Assembly: GCF_900497805.2 (NCBI RefSeq)
Contig: NW_020949602.1
Coordinates: 9,668,298 to 9,732,297 of the forward strand
DNA from: Vombatus ursinus
Lineage: Eukaryota; Chordata; Mammalia; Diprotodontia; Vombatidae
Reading direction: 5' to 3'
DNA: 64,000 nt
Shown here: piece after piece, positions 1 through 13,483 of the stretch
Layout of the letters: each line of letters begins with the position of its first letter
How positions within the stretch are numbered: the first letter of the stretch is position 1
Notes under the pieces: generated by a model
Database searches by the model: none
What the model saw: only the letters and a program-made list of their open reading frames with translations
Told to the model about the DNA's origin: nothing
Position numbers and translations under genes: made by a program

Positions 1-1620
1 TCTGGTCTTTTAATTAGACATGTTTCTGCTCCCCCCCCCCCGCCGAAAGATTATATTCAGTTTTGCTGAGTAGTTGATTCTTGGTAGTAATCCTAACTCC
101 TTTGCCTTCCAGTATATCATATTCCAAGCCCTCCAGTTCTTTAATGTGGAAGCTTCCAAATCTTGTGTAATCCCGATTACATCTTCACGATATTTAAATT
201 GTTTCTTTTTGGTTGCTTGCAATACTATCTCCTTGATGTGTGAGCTCTGGAATTTGGTTATGATAATCCTGGGAGTTTTCCTTCAGGTGGTGATGGATGG
301 ATTCTTTTAATTTCTACTCTGTCCTTTGGTTCTAAAATATCAGGGCAATTTTCTTTGATAATTTCTTGAAAGATGTGGTTCAGGCTTTTTTTTTAAATTG
401 TGATTTTCAGGCAATTCAATAATTCTTAAATTATCTCTCCTGAATTTATTTTCTAGGCCAGTTGTTTTTCCAATGATAAATTTAATATTTTCTTTTTTTT
501 TTTTTTACAGTTCTGATTTTATCTTATCTTGATGTCTCACAAAGTAATTAGTTTTCACTTGTTTAATTCTAATTTTTAAGGAATTATTTTCTTCAGTGAG
601 CTTTTGTACTTCCTTTTCCATTTGGCCAATTCTGTTTTTTAGGGAGTTATTTTCCTCGGTAAGGTTTTGTGTATCCTTTCCCATCCTACTGACTCTTTTT
701 TCATGATTCTCGTGCGTTACTTTAATTTCTTTTACCAATTTTTCTTCTACTTCTCTAATCTGCTTTTCAAAATCCTTTTTAAGCTCTTCCAGGAATTCTT
801 TTTGGGCCTGAGACCAAATTCCATTTTTTTTCGAGGCTTTACATGTAGGCATTTTGACACTACTGTTCTCTTCTAAATTTATGCCTTGATCCTCCCTATC
901 ACCATAGTAGCTTTCTATAGTCAAGGTCTTTTTGTTTTTCACTCATTTTTTCCTACTTTTTCTTGTGACGCTGTTTTTACAGGAGAGTTGGGCTCTGGTG
1001 CTGTACTGTCCCAAGCTTTTTGTGCTGGGGCTCTGGGTCTTACTGCGGGCTTTCACTGGGCTTCAGGGTTCAGTGGCTTGCTATCTTGGGTGGGTAGGCC
1101 TGCCTTCTGGCTGGTACTGGGCTGGGGGGAGGGTGCCCTCCCCTGGGTGTGGGGTTTAGCTGCTGGCCTGCTCCAGGAGTGGGGCCCTGCTGCAAGGCTG
1201 CTACGGAAACAGGGCCTCTCTGCTGGTAGGCCCTAGGGGCCAGCCTCTGGGGTGGGGCTTCTCTGCTGGTCATCAATGGGGTCAAGGCCTCACTGGGGGC
1301 TTGTGCCGGGAGTGGGGCCTCGCTGAGCTTCACAGATGCTCACTTGTCTTGGGGGCTGCTGGTCTGCAGGAGGGAGAGGCCTCGCTGGTGGATTGCCCCA
1401 GGCTCGGAGCCCTGCTGCAGGCCCCCTGCTGTGAGGCTGCTGCCGCCCTTGGACCTCGCTCCCCTCCCACCCCAGTGAGAAGGACCTCTCCTGCGGGGCT
1501 GCTCAGCTGCTTCCCTGCTCCTGGATCCAGTCTGTGGCAGTTTTCTAGTCGCTTGGAGGGGAATTTGAGAGGGCCTCAGAGGGTTCTTTCCTCACTCCAC
1601 CATCTTGGCACTAGAAGTCT
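1..1620 (-). mobile_element. L1 LINE, 5' end with ORF1 (antisense to window)
   Basis: The minus strand starts near 1620 with a marsupial L1 5' end (GCCAAGATGGTGGAG). A G/C-rich 5' UTR runs to about 943, and ORF1 follows. One open stretch at 942-505 encodes 145 residues (starting MKNKKTLTIESYYGD) that look like an L1 ORF1 coiled coil, including the heptad-like unit LTEENNSLK repeated twice. ORF1 then decays. The rest of the element lies left of the window. It sits in DOCK7 intron 9 in the gene's own orientation. Confidence 0.85.
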
Positions 1621-1640
1621 GTGTAGTGGTATCGTTTTTA

Positions 1641-1798
1641 TTTTTTATTTTTAAATTTTTTTTTAGGCAATTGGAGTTAAGTGACTTGCCCAGGGTCACA
1701 CAGCTAGTGTTATGTGTTTGGTCTGAGGTTGGATTTGAACTCAGGTCCTCCTGACTTCAGGGCTGGAGCTCTGTCCACTGCATCACCTCGCTGCCCCA
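1641..1798 (-). mobile_element. tRNA-derived SINE (marsupial type)
   Basis: An antisense SINE with a T-rich head, the GTGACTTGCCCAGGGTCACA box and the terminal GCTGCCCC. A target-site duplication of about 13 bases (GTATCGTTTTTA-like) lies at 1628-1640 and 1801-1813, so the insertion looks clean. It sits just beyond the L1 5' end. Confidence 0.88.
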
Positions 1799-1899
1799 AT
1801 AGTATCGTTTTTAATAAAGAGTCAATGAAGGATTTTGATAATAATAGAGGCCAACTTCTACTCTTTACTCATACCAAAAAGAGGTCAAGAGTTTGACCC

Positions 1900-2075
1900 A
1901 GGCGAAAGGATGCTAGATCTGGACTCCGGGGAACACGGATTCCAATCGTGGCTCTGGCTCCTCCTGCCTGGGGGCCGGGGGTCAGTCTGTGCACCCGTCT
2001 GGGATTCAGTTTCATCGTCAGCCCCACGAGAGGTCTGGACTTGAGGGCTTTTGTGGTCCTTTCAACTCTCAGCCA
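1900..2075 (+). repeat. MIR-like SINE remnant
   Basis: A degraded copy with a GGATTCCAATCGTGGCTCTG-like middle and a 3' part resembling the MIR tail (TCAGTTTCATCGTC, then TGGTCCTTTCAACTCT). Old and diverged; boundaries are approximate. Confidence 0.5.
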
Positions 2076-2079
2076 ATGA

Positions 2080-2496
2080 CCCTCCTGTGCTCCGAGGGAT
2101 GGGGACTGAGAAAGGGCCACTACATTTAGCCATTAAGAACTTAGGGATGGTTTTGGAGAAGGAGAAAGCAGGATTCTAGACGGTCTGGAAGAGTGCGAGG
2201 AGAGGGCACGAAGGCCACAAGGGCAGACAGATGTTTCAAGGAGACTGGCCAGGAGAGTAAAAGCATCAGGGAGGGCTGGCAGGGATGGCGGCCCTATCCG
2301 CTATCAGCAGATCTGCCCTGTCTGCACAAAGTCCTCCCTTACCACCCCATGGCTAGCATGGACACCGAGGTGACTTTCTGCAGACCTTCTACACTCTGCA
2401 TTCACTTTTCCATGTACGTGTTGTTTCCTCCCACAGTAGAAACACCCCTTGAAAGGAAGGACTATTTTAGGGTTGTCTTTCTATGGAGAGGTTTGC
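2080..2496. other. Intron 9 stretch, nothing recognised
   Basis: No gene, exon or clear repeat was found here. The expected DOCK7 exon 10 peptide is absent on the minus strand. Confidence 0.5.
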
Positions 2497-2758
2497 CCTG
2501 TGCCATAGGATACAAAGCCTGGAGTCAGGAAGACCTGAGGTCAAATCCTGCTTCAAATGCGGACTAGCTGTGTGCTCCTGGGTAAGTCACTTAACCTCTA
2601 TTTGACTCAGTTTCCTCGACTGTAAAACGGAGATAATAATGGCACCCACCTCCCAGAGGTGTCGTGAGGATCAAATGAAATAACCATTGTAAAGCACTTA
2701 ACACAGTGGCTGGCACATAGTAGGTGCTATATAAACGTTAGTTGCTCTTATCATCACT
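2497..2758 (+). mobile_element. CORE/MIR-type SINE
   Basis: The copy has the tRNA-like head (GAGTCAGGAAGACCTGAGG), the GTCACTTAACCTC box, the TCAGTTTCCTC and TGTAAAACGG core, and a tail ending in GGCACATAGTAGGTGCTATA. It is followed by an A/T microsatellite. It lies about 240 bases downstream of DOCK7 exon 9. Confidence 0.8.
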
Positions 2759-2759
2759 A

Positions 2760-2810
2760 AATATGATGATGATAATGATAATAATAATAATAATAATTAT
2801 TATTATTCTT
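2760..2810. repeat. A/T-rich (TAA/TTA)n microsatellite
   Basis: ATG/ATA then ATA and ATT triplets run for about 50 bases at the SINE 3' end. This is probably a SINE tail that expanded. Confidence 0.85.
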
Positions 2811-2997
2811 AAATGCCTATGGAATTCACAAACCTCCCCTTGTGGAAGTTTGAGTCTAGGAAGAAGACAAGACCCAGGCAAGGATAAGGACGGCCACAGG
2901 CCCCCAGCGAGTAATGCAAAAGGGATTTCAAAACATACCCCGGGAGACAAGACTCGAGAAAAAAGGACAGCATATGTAAAAAAAGCATCATTCTTAC

Positions 2998-3147
2998 CTT
3001 TATTACAAGAAATACATCTTGGGAGGGATAAGTGATAGAAAAAATGGCAGATCTTGCCAATGTGGTGATCGCAGCAGGGGGCACGTGGGGGCGCAGCATG
3101 CCTTTCATTTGTTCAGAGTTAAGGTCAAAGTAAAAATTCTCTGAAAT
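2998..3147 (-). CDS. DOCK7: DOCK7 exon 9 (residues 296-345)
   Basis: The exon is 150 bases, 50 codons, phase 0 at both ends. It opens [20 protein letters not shown], continues [20 protein letters not shown] and ends [10 protein letters not shown]. The acceptor is TCTTTCAG and the donor GTAAGA. The next expected peptide of the family (LEKVLQQGD) is not found in the remaining 2,997 bases, so exon 10 lies to the left of the window. Confidence 0.97.
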
Positions 3148-4567
3148 CTGAAAGAGAGGGTTTTTTTGCTTTTTTAAATGCAGTTAAAATTTATTTTATT
3201 TAGCCATCAATTTAATAAAGCTACATGTACTCAATCAAAAAGGTTATAGAAGCAACTATAAAAGCCTCTGTTAACATAATTTATGAAACACAACTACAAG
3301 CAACCTTTTGACGCCCAATGAGGGTAAACTGTGACAAGAAAAAAAATCTTCAACTACTCATAAAGGCTACTATTGTACCCTCAAGCATCTTGTTCCAAAT
3401 TTGTTTAGCAGACATATTTCTCAATGTGACAAATCAGGGAATTGTGTTTCAGAATAAACGCTTCCAAACTGTGTGATTGTTTTTTGCTAAGAAGCCTGGT
3501 AAATCTTAGCATGCCAAGTACCATCATATAGTGTGGTTGGACAGAACTCAAGCAATCTGGGAGACGCCACTCACAAGCAGGTCGCCGATGACCTTATACC
3601 TATTTCTTTCCCGTAAACAAAGATTTAAAACAATAAAATAAGGGCTAATTTAGGGGGAAATGCTGCTCCCTACCCCCACCACCTCTAACGCTATGTGATT
3701 TTCTTAGTGAATATGCTGGGAACTCAGTGACCAACTAAGGAGGCTAAAACACCCGCACGGAAGGACAGCGTCAGGCAGCCCAAAGCTCAAGATCTCACGA
3801 GGTTGGCAGGGAACACAAAGGCCACCAAGGAAACTTTTTTCCAACTTCTGCTGAGGAAAAGGCTGAAATATGGGCAAGTGGCCCAGCTTGGGGTGGGCAG
3901 GTAAGGGCAACCAATGGCAGAGACAAACCAAAAACACTTCAACTTTTGGTCTGCCGTCAGTCAAGGAGAATGATCTCTGACCTGAAAAGGGCAGAACCTA
4001 AAGGGCTCACCACAGCTGAAGCATGCGTGGGCATGTTCCAGGTAGCAAGCCCGCACAACTGGGCACGCCAACAACCAGAGGGCACCACTGCCGGGGCGCC
4101 CTCCCTGGCATCAGAAAACCCTGGTGCGTGGAAGCACTATTGCAGACTTGGCAAAGGGCAAGCATTTTTGATGAGATTTTCATAAGGGGCCAGAGAGTGG
4201 AATTTGAAGGCTCTGGGCCAAGGAGTCTGAGTTTGAATGGTGGCAAACCTCAAGAGGGCGTTTCTGAAAAGATCAGGAAAGAAATAGCCAAGTGCAAAGA
4301 ACCAGCACAATTCTTAAAGAACAGTCATGGCAGCTGGCCTAGGAGGGAAGGCATTTCACTAGGAAGGTCAGAGCAGGATGAATCTGCCGATCAAAGCACC
4401 CCACAATGACCATCTCCCAAGAAGCAGAGGAGCTGTGATTTGCATTGGTGAGAGAATCAATTACGTCACAAATCCCTGAAATACTACATTATGAATTTTT
4501 TATTGACACTTAAACATTAAAAGACCATGATGAGTTCCTCCTTACCACCTCCAAAAGGAAAAAGGAA
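3148..4567. other. Intron 8, unique-looking part
   Basis: This is the 3' part of DOCK7 intron 8, next to exon 9. I see no exon, RNA gene or clear repeat. Its last bases, CCTCTCTTTCAG on the minus strand, are the acceptor of exon 9. Confidence 0.5.
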
Positions 4568-4728
4568 GGGGCAGCTAGGTGGCGCAGCGGATAGAGCACT
4601 GGCCCTGAAGTCAGGAGGACCTGAGTTCAAATTCAGCCTCAGACCAAACATTTGACACTTACTAGCTGTGTGACCCTGGGCAAGTCACTTAACCCCAATT
4701 GCCTAAAAAAAAAGGAAAAAGAAAAAAA
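4568..4728 (+). mobile_element. tRNA-derived SINE (marsupial type)
   Basis: A well preserved sense copy from GGGGCAGCTAGGTGGCGCAG through GGAGGACCTGAGTTCAAATT and GTCACTTAACCCCAATTGCC to an A-rich tail. It closely resembles the antisense copies at 1641 and 61836, so it is one of the younger SINEs here. Confidence 0.9.
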
Positions 4729-4884
4729 AGACAAGTGATGATAGACTGAACTGTTTCCCTTTTCGGGGAAGGTGGGGAACAAGACTGAGGGATAAGATGA
4801 CCAGACCCCGAAAGGAGTCATCAATGGTTCAGTGTCAACTTGGAAAGAAAGCTTCAAAACAATGTCAAAGTGATAGATATCTTT

Positions 4885-6368
4885 TTGGTCTGAAATATTT
4901 CACATTATTATTACTGACTTGGATAAGGGGCTTCCTTATTATATCTGCAGATGATAAACATCTGAGAATAGTTAACACACTGGATGGCCAAAAGGGTCTT
5001 CATAAGCTTGACCACTGGGCTGAATCCAGTAAGATGAAATTGGAAAGATTAAGATTGATCCTGTATCATTTTCTTACTGATCCTACTTACAGGTAATTGA
5101 TTTTGTCCTGTAACTGCTTACATCATGGCTCTTTATCTCTGAACTTAGTTCAGAATTCAGCTGGCCTATAATGGGCTAATTTTAGAAAACCAGCCCCCCT
5201 GCTAATCACTGATCTATTCCTGCCTCAAGTAATTTGACCTTGGGAATGTGGGTGAATGCAAGGGAGTCAGGCCTGAGATCTTAACTAAGCTATCCTCTAA
5301 GGATATCTCTTTTCTGTCCAAAGGTCTGGGCCACCATCTCGCACCTGGACTCGAGCCATGAGCACTCTGTGGTCTCAGGAGAGAAGAAAGGCCAGGGGTG
5401 GGGCTGGGGGACGGCGGAGATTTTTGCCAGCCCCCCCCAAACTTTTGACCGACGTTTTTCCCTGCACCTCAGCTTTGTAACCAGTCACGTTGCCCTCGAT
5501 CCCACGATGTCATCTACCCTGTTCTGTTCTTTTTTCTGCACCCCCCAAACCCTATATATATGGAACTGTCCTTTTTCTCAGGGTCTCTGGCATAAATGGA
5601 GGCAAGCCATTGACCCATTTACTGACAGGCAGTATGCCCCTGCTAATAAATGTTACCTTGTGCAGAGATCTGCCTCAGTTTATCCTTTTGTTAAATTTCA
5701 AACACAACCACATTCAATAGGGATCACTGTAAAGTCACACAGTTGGGGTCCAAAGAACCAATTATGCCAAAGGCCCAAGTACGCCACAGGAAGGCATAAC
5801 TAGAGAGCTCACCAGAAAAGATCTGGGTGTTTTCATGAACTCTAACACCAGCATGAGTCCAGAAGGTCGCATGAAAATCAAAAGTGATGCCATTTCAGGC
5901 TGCGCATCAAGCCAGACTCAGAACACGGAACATGGTAGTGCTACTGCCCTAGGCAGACCATCCTTCAGTGTGCTCAGTCGTAGAAGGCACATCTTAAGCA
6001 GGATGTCAGCAGGCTGGATGACTTCCAGAAGGTGGCCAGGATAATGAGGGGCCTGGGGGCCGTAACATATGAAGATTGATGGAGAGAACTTGGAATGTTG
6101 TGCTTAGAGAAGAGAATGCTTCTCTAAGAGGTTACCTACATTCAAGTATTTAGAGAGTAAAGAAGGAACTCGACTGGTTCTGCCTGGTTCTGAACAGCAA
6201 AATTAGGAACAATGGGTATAAATGGCGAAAAGACAAGTTTTAGTTCCAAATGAAGAAAAGCTTCCTAATAATTAGGAGTCTAAAGAGTGGAATGGACTGC
6301 CTTAACAGATTCCACATCCTTAGGAGTCTTCAACCAAAGCCCGGAGTGGAGGATCCTGATGAAAGAAT
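4885..6368 (+). mobile_element. CR1/L3-type LINE remnant, split by an insertion
   Basis: Two parts in the same orientation match the 3' part of CR1/L3 reverse transcriptase and its downstream region. Part one (about 4885-5040) includes ACTTGGATAAGG and GCTGAATCCAGTAAGATGAA; part two (about 5711-6368) starts ATTCAATAGGGATC and runs through GGAATGGACTGCC. About 670 bases of other sequence lie between them. The right end is cut by the 5' end of an L1. Heavily diverged, so an old copy. Confidence 0.75.
5041..5709 (+). mobile_element. LTR-like fossil, probably a solo LTR
   Basis: About 670 bases interrupt a CR1/L3 copy. The block carries a TATATATATGG box near 5552 and, about 90 bases on, an AATAAA-type signal near 5645 followed by a T-rich segment. 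That order fits the U3-R-U5 layout of an endogenous retrovirus LTR. No internal retroviral sequence adjoins it. Family and exact ends are uncertain. It is younger than the CR1/L3 copy it split. Confidence 0.4.
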
Positions 6369-6370
6369 TC

Positions 6371-8850
6371 TTAGGGGCAGAGCCAAGATGGCAGAGTGGC
6401 AAGGAGCATTCAGGGGAGCTCCCCTCTACAAACTCCTCCAAAGAGATCCAGAAAATGCATCGGACTGAATCCTAATGGGGAAATCCAGAAAAAGTCTCAT
6501 CAAGTCCTTTGTCCAGCTCAGCACACAGACAGGGAGGTCTGCAGATACTAGGGATGGGATTGGGCTTGGAGCATGTAGGGCATAGAGTACTACAGTGCCC
6601 CAAGGAAGTCCTAGACCTACACTGGGTCCCTGCGACAGGGACAGGATGAGCCGACACTTTTGTCGCCCATTACCCAGCCCCAAGTCACAGATCCTGGGCA
6701 GACTGAAAAGGGGACTGAACATAGGGGAGTTGTGTTAACCGTCAGGAGGCCCTGGGCACTGTGCTGAGAAAGGAAGCAGCAGCTGTAGTGGTGTGGTTCA
6801 GGATCAAGGTGCAGAAGTGGACCTTAATTCCAGCATCTGGCCCAGCCTGCAGAGGAATAATCAGGGCAGGAATCCCAGACCAGAGAGGAGCCTACAATTC
6901 TGTCACTCTGAACTAACAGCTTCCCAGGAGCTGACAGGCAGGGTCTGGTCCCAGTCAACCCTTGTTCAGATCCAAAACCAGAAAAGAACTTGCGGAGGTT
7001 AGACCAGGGGGCACAATCAGACTTTGCCCTGATCAGACCCCTTCGGGAGTTCTGAAAGCTTGCACGCCTCTGGCCTGTCCCTGAGATTCTGAAGTAACAT
7101 AACTCTCAATGCCCCAAGAAAGTAGCCACAGGACCAGCCCAGATCTTCCTTCCAGACATGCACAAAGCCAGCCCTGATACTAAGCCAAAAGACAAGAATA
7201 AGGCTAGAAGAATGGGCAAACGAAAGAAAAGAATCCCATCATAATAATGGTTTATGGTAGCGATGGATTATGGTGGCAGGGATGCTCAAGACACAAAGAA
7301 GAGAATGACTCCAAAACTTCTACAAGCAAAGCCTCAAAGAAAAACACAGCTTGGGCACAAACTCAACTAGAATTCCTGCAAGGGGTGAAGCAAGAGTTTA
7401 AAAAATAGCTTTCCTTTGACCCAGCAATAGCGCTTCCAGGGCTGTATCCCAAAGAGATAATACAAATGGGAAAAAGACCCACATATACAAAAATATTTAT
7501 AGCAGCTCTTTCTGTGGTGGCAAAGAACTGGAAATTGAGAGGATACCCATTAATTGGGGAAGGGCTGAACAAGTTGTGGTATATGAATGTAATGGAATAC
7601 TATCATGCTGTAAGAAATGATGAGCAGGTGGACTTCAGAAAAACCTGGCAAGCTCTGTATGGACTGATGCTGAGTGAAGTGAGCAGACCAGAAGAACATT
7701 GTACATAGTAACAGCCACACTGTATGATGACTAACTTTGATAGACTGAGCCCTTCTCAGCAATGCAAGGATCTAAGACATCTCCAAAAGACTCATGGTGG
7801 AAAATGCTATCCACATCCAGAGAAAGAACTATGGAGTCGAAACGCAGATCAAAGCATACTGTTTGCTCTTTTTTTTTCCTTCTGTTTTGTTTTGTTTCTT
7901 CTTTCTTGTGGTTCCTCCTACTGGTTCTAATTCTTCTTTACAACATGACTAATGTGAAAATATGTTTAATAGGAATATATATGTACAGCCTATATCAAAT
8001 TACATGCCATGTTGGGGAGGTAGATGGTGAAAGAGGGGGAGAAAATTAAAAACTTATGGAAGTGATTGCTGAAAACTAAAAACAAATAAATTAATTAAAA
8101 ATAGCTGTAAAATGCTTTTATAAAAGAAATGAGAGCACTTGAGGAAAAAAAATGAGAGCTATGGAAGAAAGAATTGGAAAGGGAATTAAAAGCTCAGTTT
8201 AAGACGTACAAAACCTTGTCCACACAATAAACTCCCTGAAAAGTAGAATGTTCCAAAGAGAAGTCAATGACTCCATGAAGCAACAAAAAATATCAAAACA
8301 AAGCAACAAGGTTGAAAAAAAATAGAAGAAAATATAAAGTATTTTACAGCAAAACAACTGACCTGGAAAACAGATCAAGGGGAAAAATATTAAGAATCAC
8401 TGGACTACTTGAACATCATGACCGAAAAAGAGTTCAGACATCCTATTTCAAGAACACTTAAAAGAAAAATGCCCAGATCTCTTAGAACCAGAAGGCAATG
8501 TGGAAATAGAATTCACTCAGTCACCTCCTGAAAGAAACCCCGCAAATGAAATCTCCCAGGAAAATCACAGTCAAAATCCAGAATTTCAAGGTCAAGGAAA
8601 AAAACACTGCCAGTAGTCAGAAAGAAAGAATTCAAGTATGGAGGAGTCACAGCCAGGACCATGCATGATTTAGCAGCCACCTCTATAAAGAAACAGAGAG
8701 CTCGGATATGTTATTCCATAAAAGACAAATTCACAGCAATGAGAATAAGATTGGTCTAAACATCACACTATAAAAACAAAGTCAATGAGAAACTAATTTT
8801 GCCCAAATTACAGGAAGTCTCTCAAGGTAGGGTACATATGCATGTGAAGA
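6371..8850 (+). mobile_element. L1 LINE 5' end with decayed ORF1, split by a second L1
   Basis: The element begins with the marsupial L1 5' signature (GCAGAGCCAAGATGGCAGAG), continues with a 5' UTR to about 7200 and ORF1-like sequence to 7410, and resumes at 8107 with ORF1 (GAGAGCACTTGAGG, then CAATGACTCCATGAAGCAAC). It fades near 8850. No ORF2 is seen, so the 3' part was lost or diverged. ORF1 has several stops and frame breaks. An inner L1 occupies 7411-8096. Confidence 0.8.
7411..8096 (+). mobile_element. 5'-truncated L1 (ORF2 end and 3' UTR) nested in an L1
   Basis: The fragment starts TTCCTTTGACCCAGCAATAG and carries the ORF2 C-terminal stretch (YTKIFIAALSVVAKNWKLRG at 7484-7543), the decayed end of ORF2 and the 3' UTR, ending in A/T-rich tail sequence. 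AAAAATAGCT flanks it at 7401-7410 and 8097-8106, a 10-base target-site duplication. It is 5'-truncated and clearly younger than the surrounding L1. Confidence 0.9.
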
Positions 8851-8872
8851 GGGATATCTGGATAAATAGCGA

Positions 8873-8900
8873 GACACACACACACACACACACACACACA
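8873..8900. repeat. (CA)n microsatellite
   Basis: About 14 uninterrupted CA units, then GATACACAGAGATAC. A likely polymorphic site in intron 8. Confidence 0.9.
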
Positions 8901-9184
8901 GATACACAGAGATACGTAGGAAGATCTATAGATACAGGATGGGTGTTGCCCAATGGACAATAAGCTTGGCAAAGAAAGAGAAAATAATCCATGAAACAGT
9001 AATTCATAATATCCTTTCATTTATCCCAAGCTTTGAGTTGCTACAAAAGTCTCTCTCTTTCACACCAGTTCTCACTCAGGGATGCTTGTTGTCCATAAAC
9101 TTAAAAAAAACAAAATGACACATAATCCAAAGGACAATGGAACTTTGCCAATGAAACTTCTACTCCAAGATGAGGACAGAAACT

Positions 9185-9479
9185 ATGGAAATACAGAATC
9201 ACTGTGCTGGAAGGGACCTCTGTGACCATCTATGTGACTACAGGAGACAGTCCATCATCTAGCAAAAATTCAAGTCCACAAGCGCAGCTGGAGGCATCAG
9301 GACGTAACATTAGAAGTGCCAGGGTGGTCAGCCAGGCTTCTGGGCTCCCATTCCAGTTCTCACCCTGACTACACAAATCTGTGTGAGCCTCTTTGGCCCT
9401 TGGTCTCTTCATCTCCAAAGTGAAGAGGCCACATCAGCTGATCTCTAAGCTACTTCCCCAGTGGGAATCTCTGATCATC

Positions 9480-9480
<1 letters not shown>
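9185..9480 (+). repeat. MIR-like remnant with a CR1/L3-like tail motif
   Basis: At 9190-9235 the string ACAGAATCACTGTGCTGGAA followed by GGGACCTC resembles the common end of CR1/L3 copies. At about 9310-9465 a MIR-like order follows (CTGGGCTCCCATTCCAGTTC, then TTGGTCTCTTCATCTCCAAA). Both are very diverged. Confidence 0.4.
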
Positions 9481-11560
<2,080 letters not shown>

Positions 11561-11564
11561 AAGG

Positions 11565-11790
11565 TCGTTAATCAACCAATGAACGTGTATTGATTGAAGA
11601 CTATGCACCAGGCACTGCTAAGTCCTGGGGATACAAAGAGTCAAAAGACAGTCCCTGACCTCAAGGAGCTTATGACCTAATGGGGGACATGACATGCACA
11701 CAAACATACACAATGCGAATCAGAAATGATGAACAGAGGGAAGGCTCTGGAAGGCAGCCGGTAAAAGATGGGACTTGGGGCTTCGTCAAA
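11565..11790 (-). mobile_element. L2-type LINE 3' end
   Basis: Read on the plus strand, the order is that of an inverted L2 3' end: GTGTATTGATTGAAGACTAT, GCACCAGGCACTGCTAAGTC, then GACCTCAAGGAGCTTATGAC and GACATGACATGCACAC. Only the terminal part is present. Confidence 0.75.
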
Positions 11791-12044
11791 CCCAGACTAA
11801 CTGTGGGTGGATGAGTTTTTGGCTGAAGCAACTCTCAGACAGTATCTGCCATGAGGCTGCAGAGCGACTGTGACCTTCATGGGCGGAAGAGCTCACACGA
11901 ACAAATTAACAGATGCACAAAGTACAGAAGTTTACCTCCAGGCCTGGAAGCCTGATACCAAGCTTATCTGTTAATTAAAAACTAATGACATAATATGAAG
12001 ACAAACCGCAAAGCCCTTTCCCCCTAAACATAAGCACAGCAGTT

Positions 12045-12300
12045 GAATGGAAAGGCAGGGCAGTAGCGCAGAGGAGAGGGTACTGGAGCTCTGGCTGGTG
12101 CCAGAAGACCTGCCCTCCAAGTCTGTTTCAGGCACTTTGGGGCAATGTGTCTCTGGGCAAGTCCCCCAACCTCACAGCCTCAGTGTCCTCAACTGTGAAA
12201 TGGGGATAATAACAGCACCTACCTCCTGACTGTTGGGAAGATCAAATGAGATAATATCTGTAAAGCCCTTAGCACACAGGAGGCGCTATATAAACACTTA
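12045..12300 (+). mobile_element. CORE/MIR-type SINE
   Basis: A sense copy with GGGCAGTAGCGCAGAGGAGA in the head, GGGCAAGTCCCCCAACCTCA, AACTGTGAAATGGGGATAAT and the tail AGGCGCTATATAAACACTTA. Moderately diverged. Confidence 0.75.
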
Positions 12301-13483
12301 TGCCTTCTCCCTTCCCCCGACTGTGTCTTCCACATACTCTATGGAGAATTTATTTACAAGGGCAAGTACTAGTGGAAATAAATCTGGACAACTACTGATT
12401 GATTTTTTTTTCTGAGCTGAAGGTGGTTTCCAGTCTAGATATTTCATCAGTAAAGGGAATCCCCAGTGTAGAAGTACCCTCCATCAATGCCGCATGGTGA
12501 CTTCCCATAACCTCCGTCTTGGGGTCGTCTGGTGCGACAGGCCAGGGAATGAGCAGAGGGGTCCCCTGGCCCTTCGGTGTCCGAAGCATGACTTGACCCA
12601 GGTATTACTGATCCCAAGGCCAGCCCTTGGCCCCCGGCGCCAACACTGAGCTGCCCCGTGCCCGAACGCCGAATCTTCAGTCGTGCTTCCACTTTATCTG
12701 ATGTTCTCTGTCACCTTGCCCCTTATGAAGTGTCTGATGGACAAGGCCATATCTCTAACACTGTTGGGTCAACCTGGATGGCTGGTGGCCTAACTGGGGA
12801 TAAACAAGACAAATACGGCAGCTAGGAGCTTTATTCCTCTAAGGGAGCAACAGTAAAATTTTCACCTGTGTTCTCAGAGAAGAGTTATAGGCACAGGGAG
12901 TCCTCTGTCCAAAAGCGCCAGCTCATTAAACCTGCCTAACAGGTTTCCAGTAAAAGGTCATCAAATGTTTAAAACATTTGCTCTTAAAGGAATACAGTCG
13001 TGGTTTTCAAGTGGGTCCCTAAGACATGGTAGCTTTTTTAATGCTCTTAATTACTATAACATCTTAATTCTTTTCTCTCAAATATTCTTTCTTTAAAGAA
13101 ATAAGTGACGGGATAATTAATTCTGACAGAAACAAAGCAAGATCTGTTAAAAATCCTAAGGTTTACCAACTTGATCGTCTGGGGACAAAGGTGAGATCAT
13201 ATTCTATAGGCAAAGAAAAATTCTCTGCAAAATCCTGAAGAGGCAACTTTAAAACCTCTGTGTCCCACCATGGGAAACAGTGACTTTTATCTTAAACCTT
13301 CAAAAATCGTTTATTGTATCCTGCCACATGTAACAGATACTGGCATCTAAACACAGACCTTGGAATGGACCTTCGCATGGAAAAGCGAAGGGGCAGAAGT
13401 GGCAGGAGGGATGAGGAATATTCCATCTCATGCAAAATCATCGTGGAAAATAAACTCAAACAGGAAAAGAAATAAATACTTAC
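12300..13483. other. Intron 7, start region, no recognised element
   Basis: It begins with the exon 7 donor at 13483. I see no exon, RNA gene or clear repeat. G/C-rich frames around 12392-12692 lack any support. Confidence 0.45.

Noticed and set aside
505-942. 145-residue coiled-coil protein as a host gene
   Set aside because: It lies directly downstream of an L1 5' UTR in the same orientation and matches L1 ORF1 in layout and composition.
1-2997. DOCK7 exon 10 on the minus strand
   Set aside because: The expected LEKVLQQGD peptide and a suitable acceptor are not found. The region holds L1 and SINE copies, so exon 10 lies outside the window.
4568-4728. tRNA gene
   Set aside because: The tRNA-like head and box-B-like GTTCAAAT belong to a SINE with an A-rich tail. 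The cloverleaf is not intact.
8873-8900. CRISPR-like or other regular arrays among the short repeats
   Set aside because: All regular repeats here are microsatellites or transposon copies. There are no spaced direct repeats, and the sequence is animal nuclear DNA.
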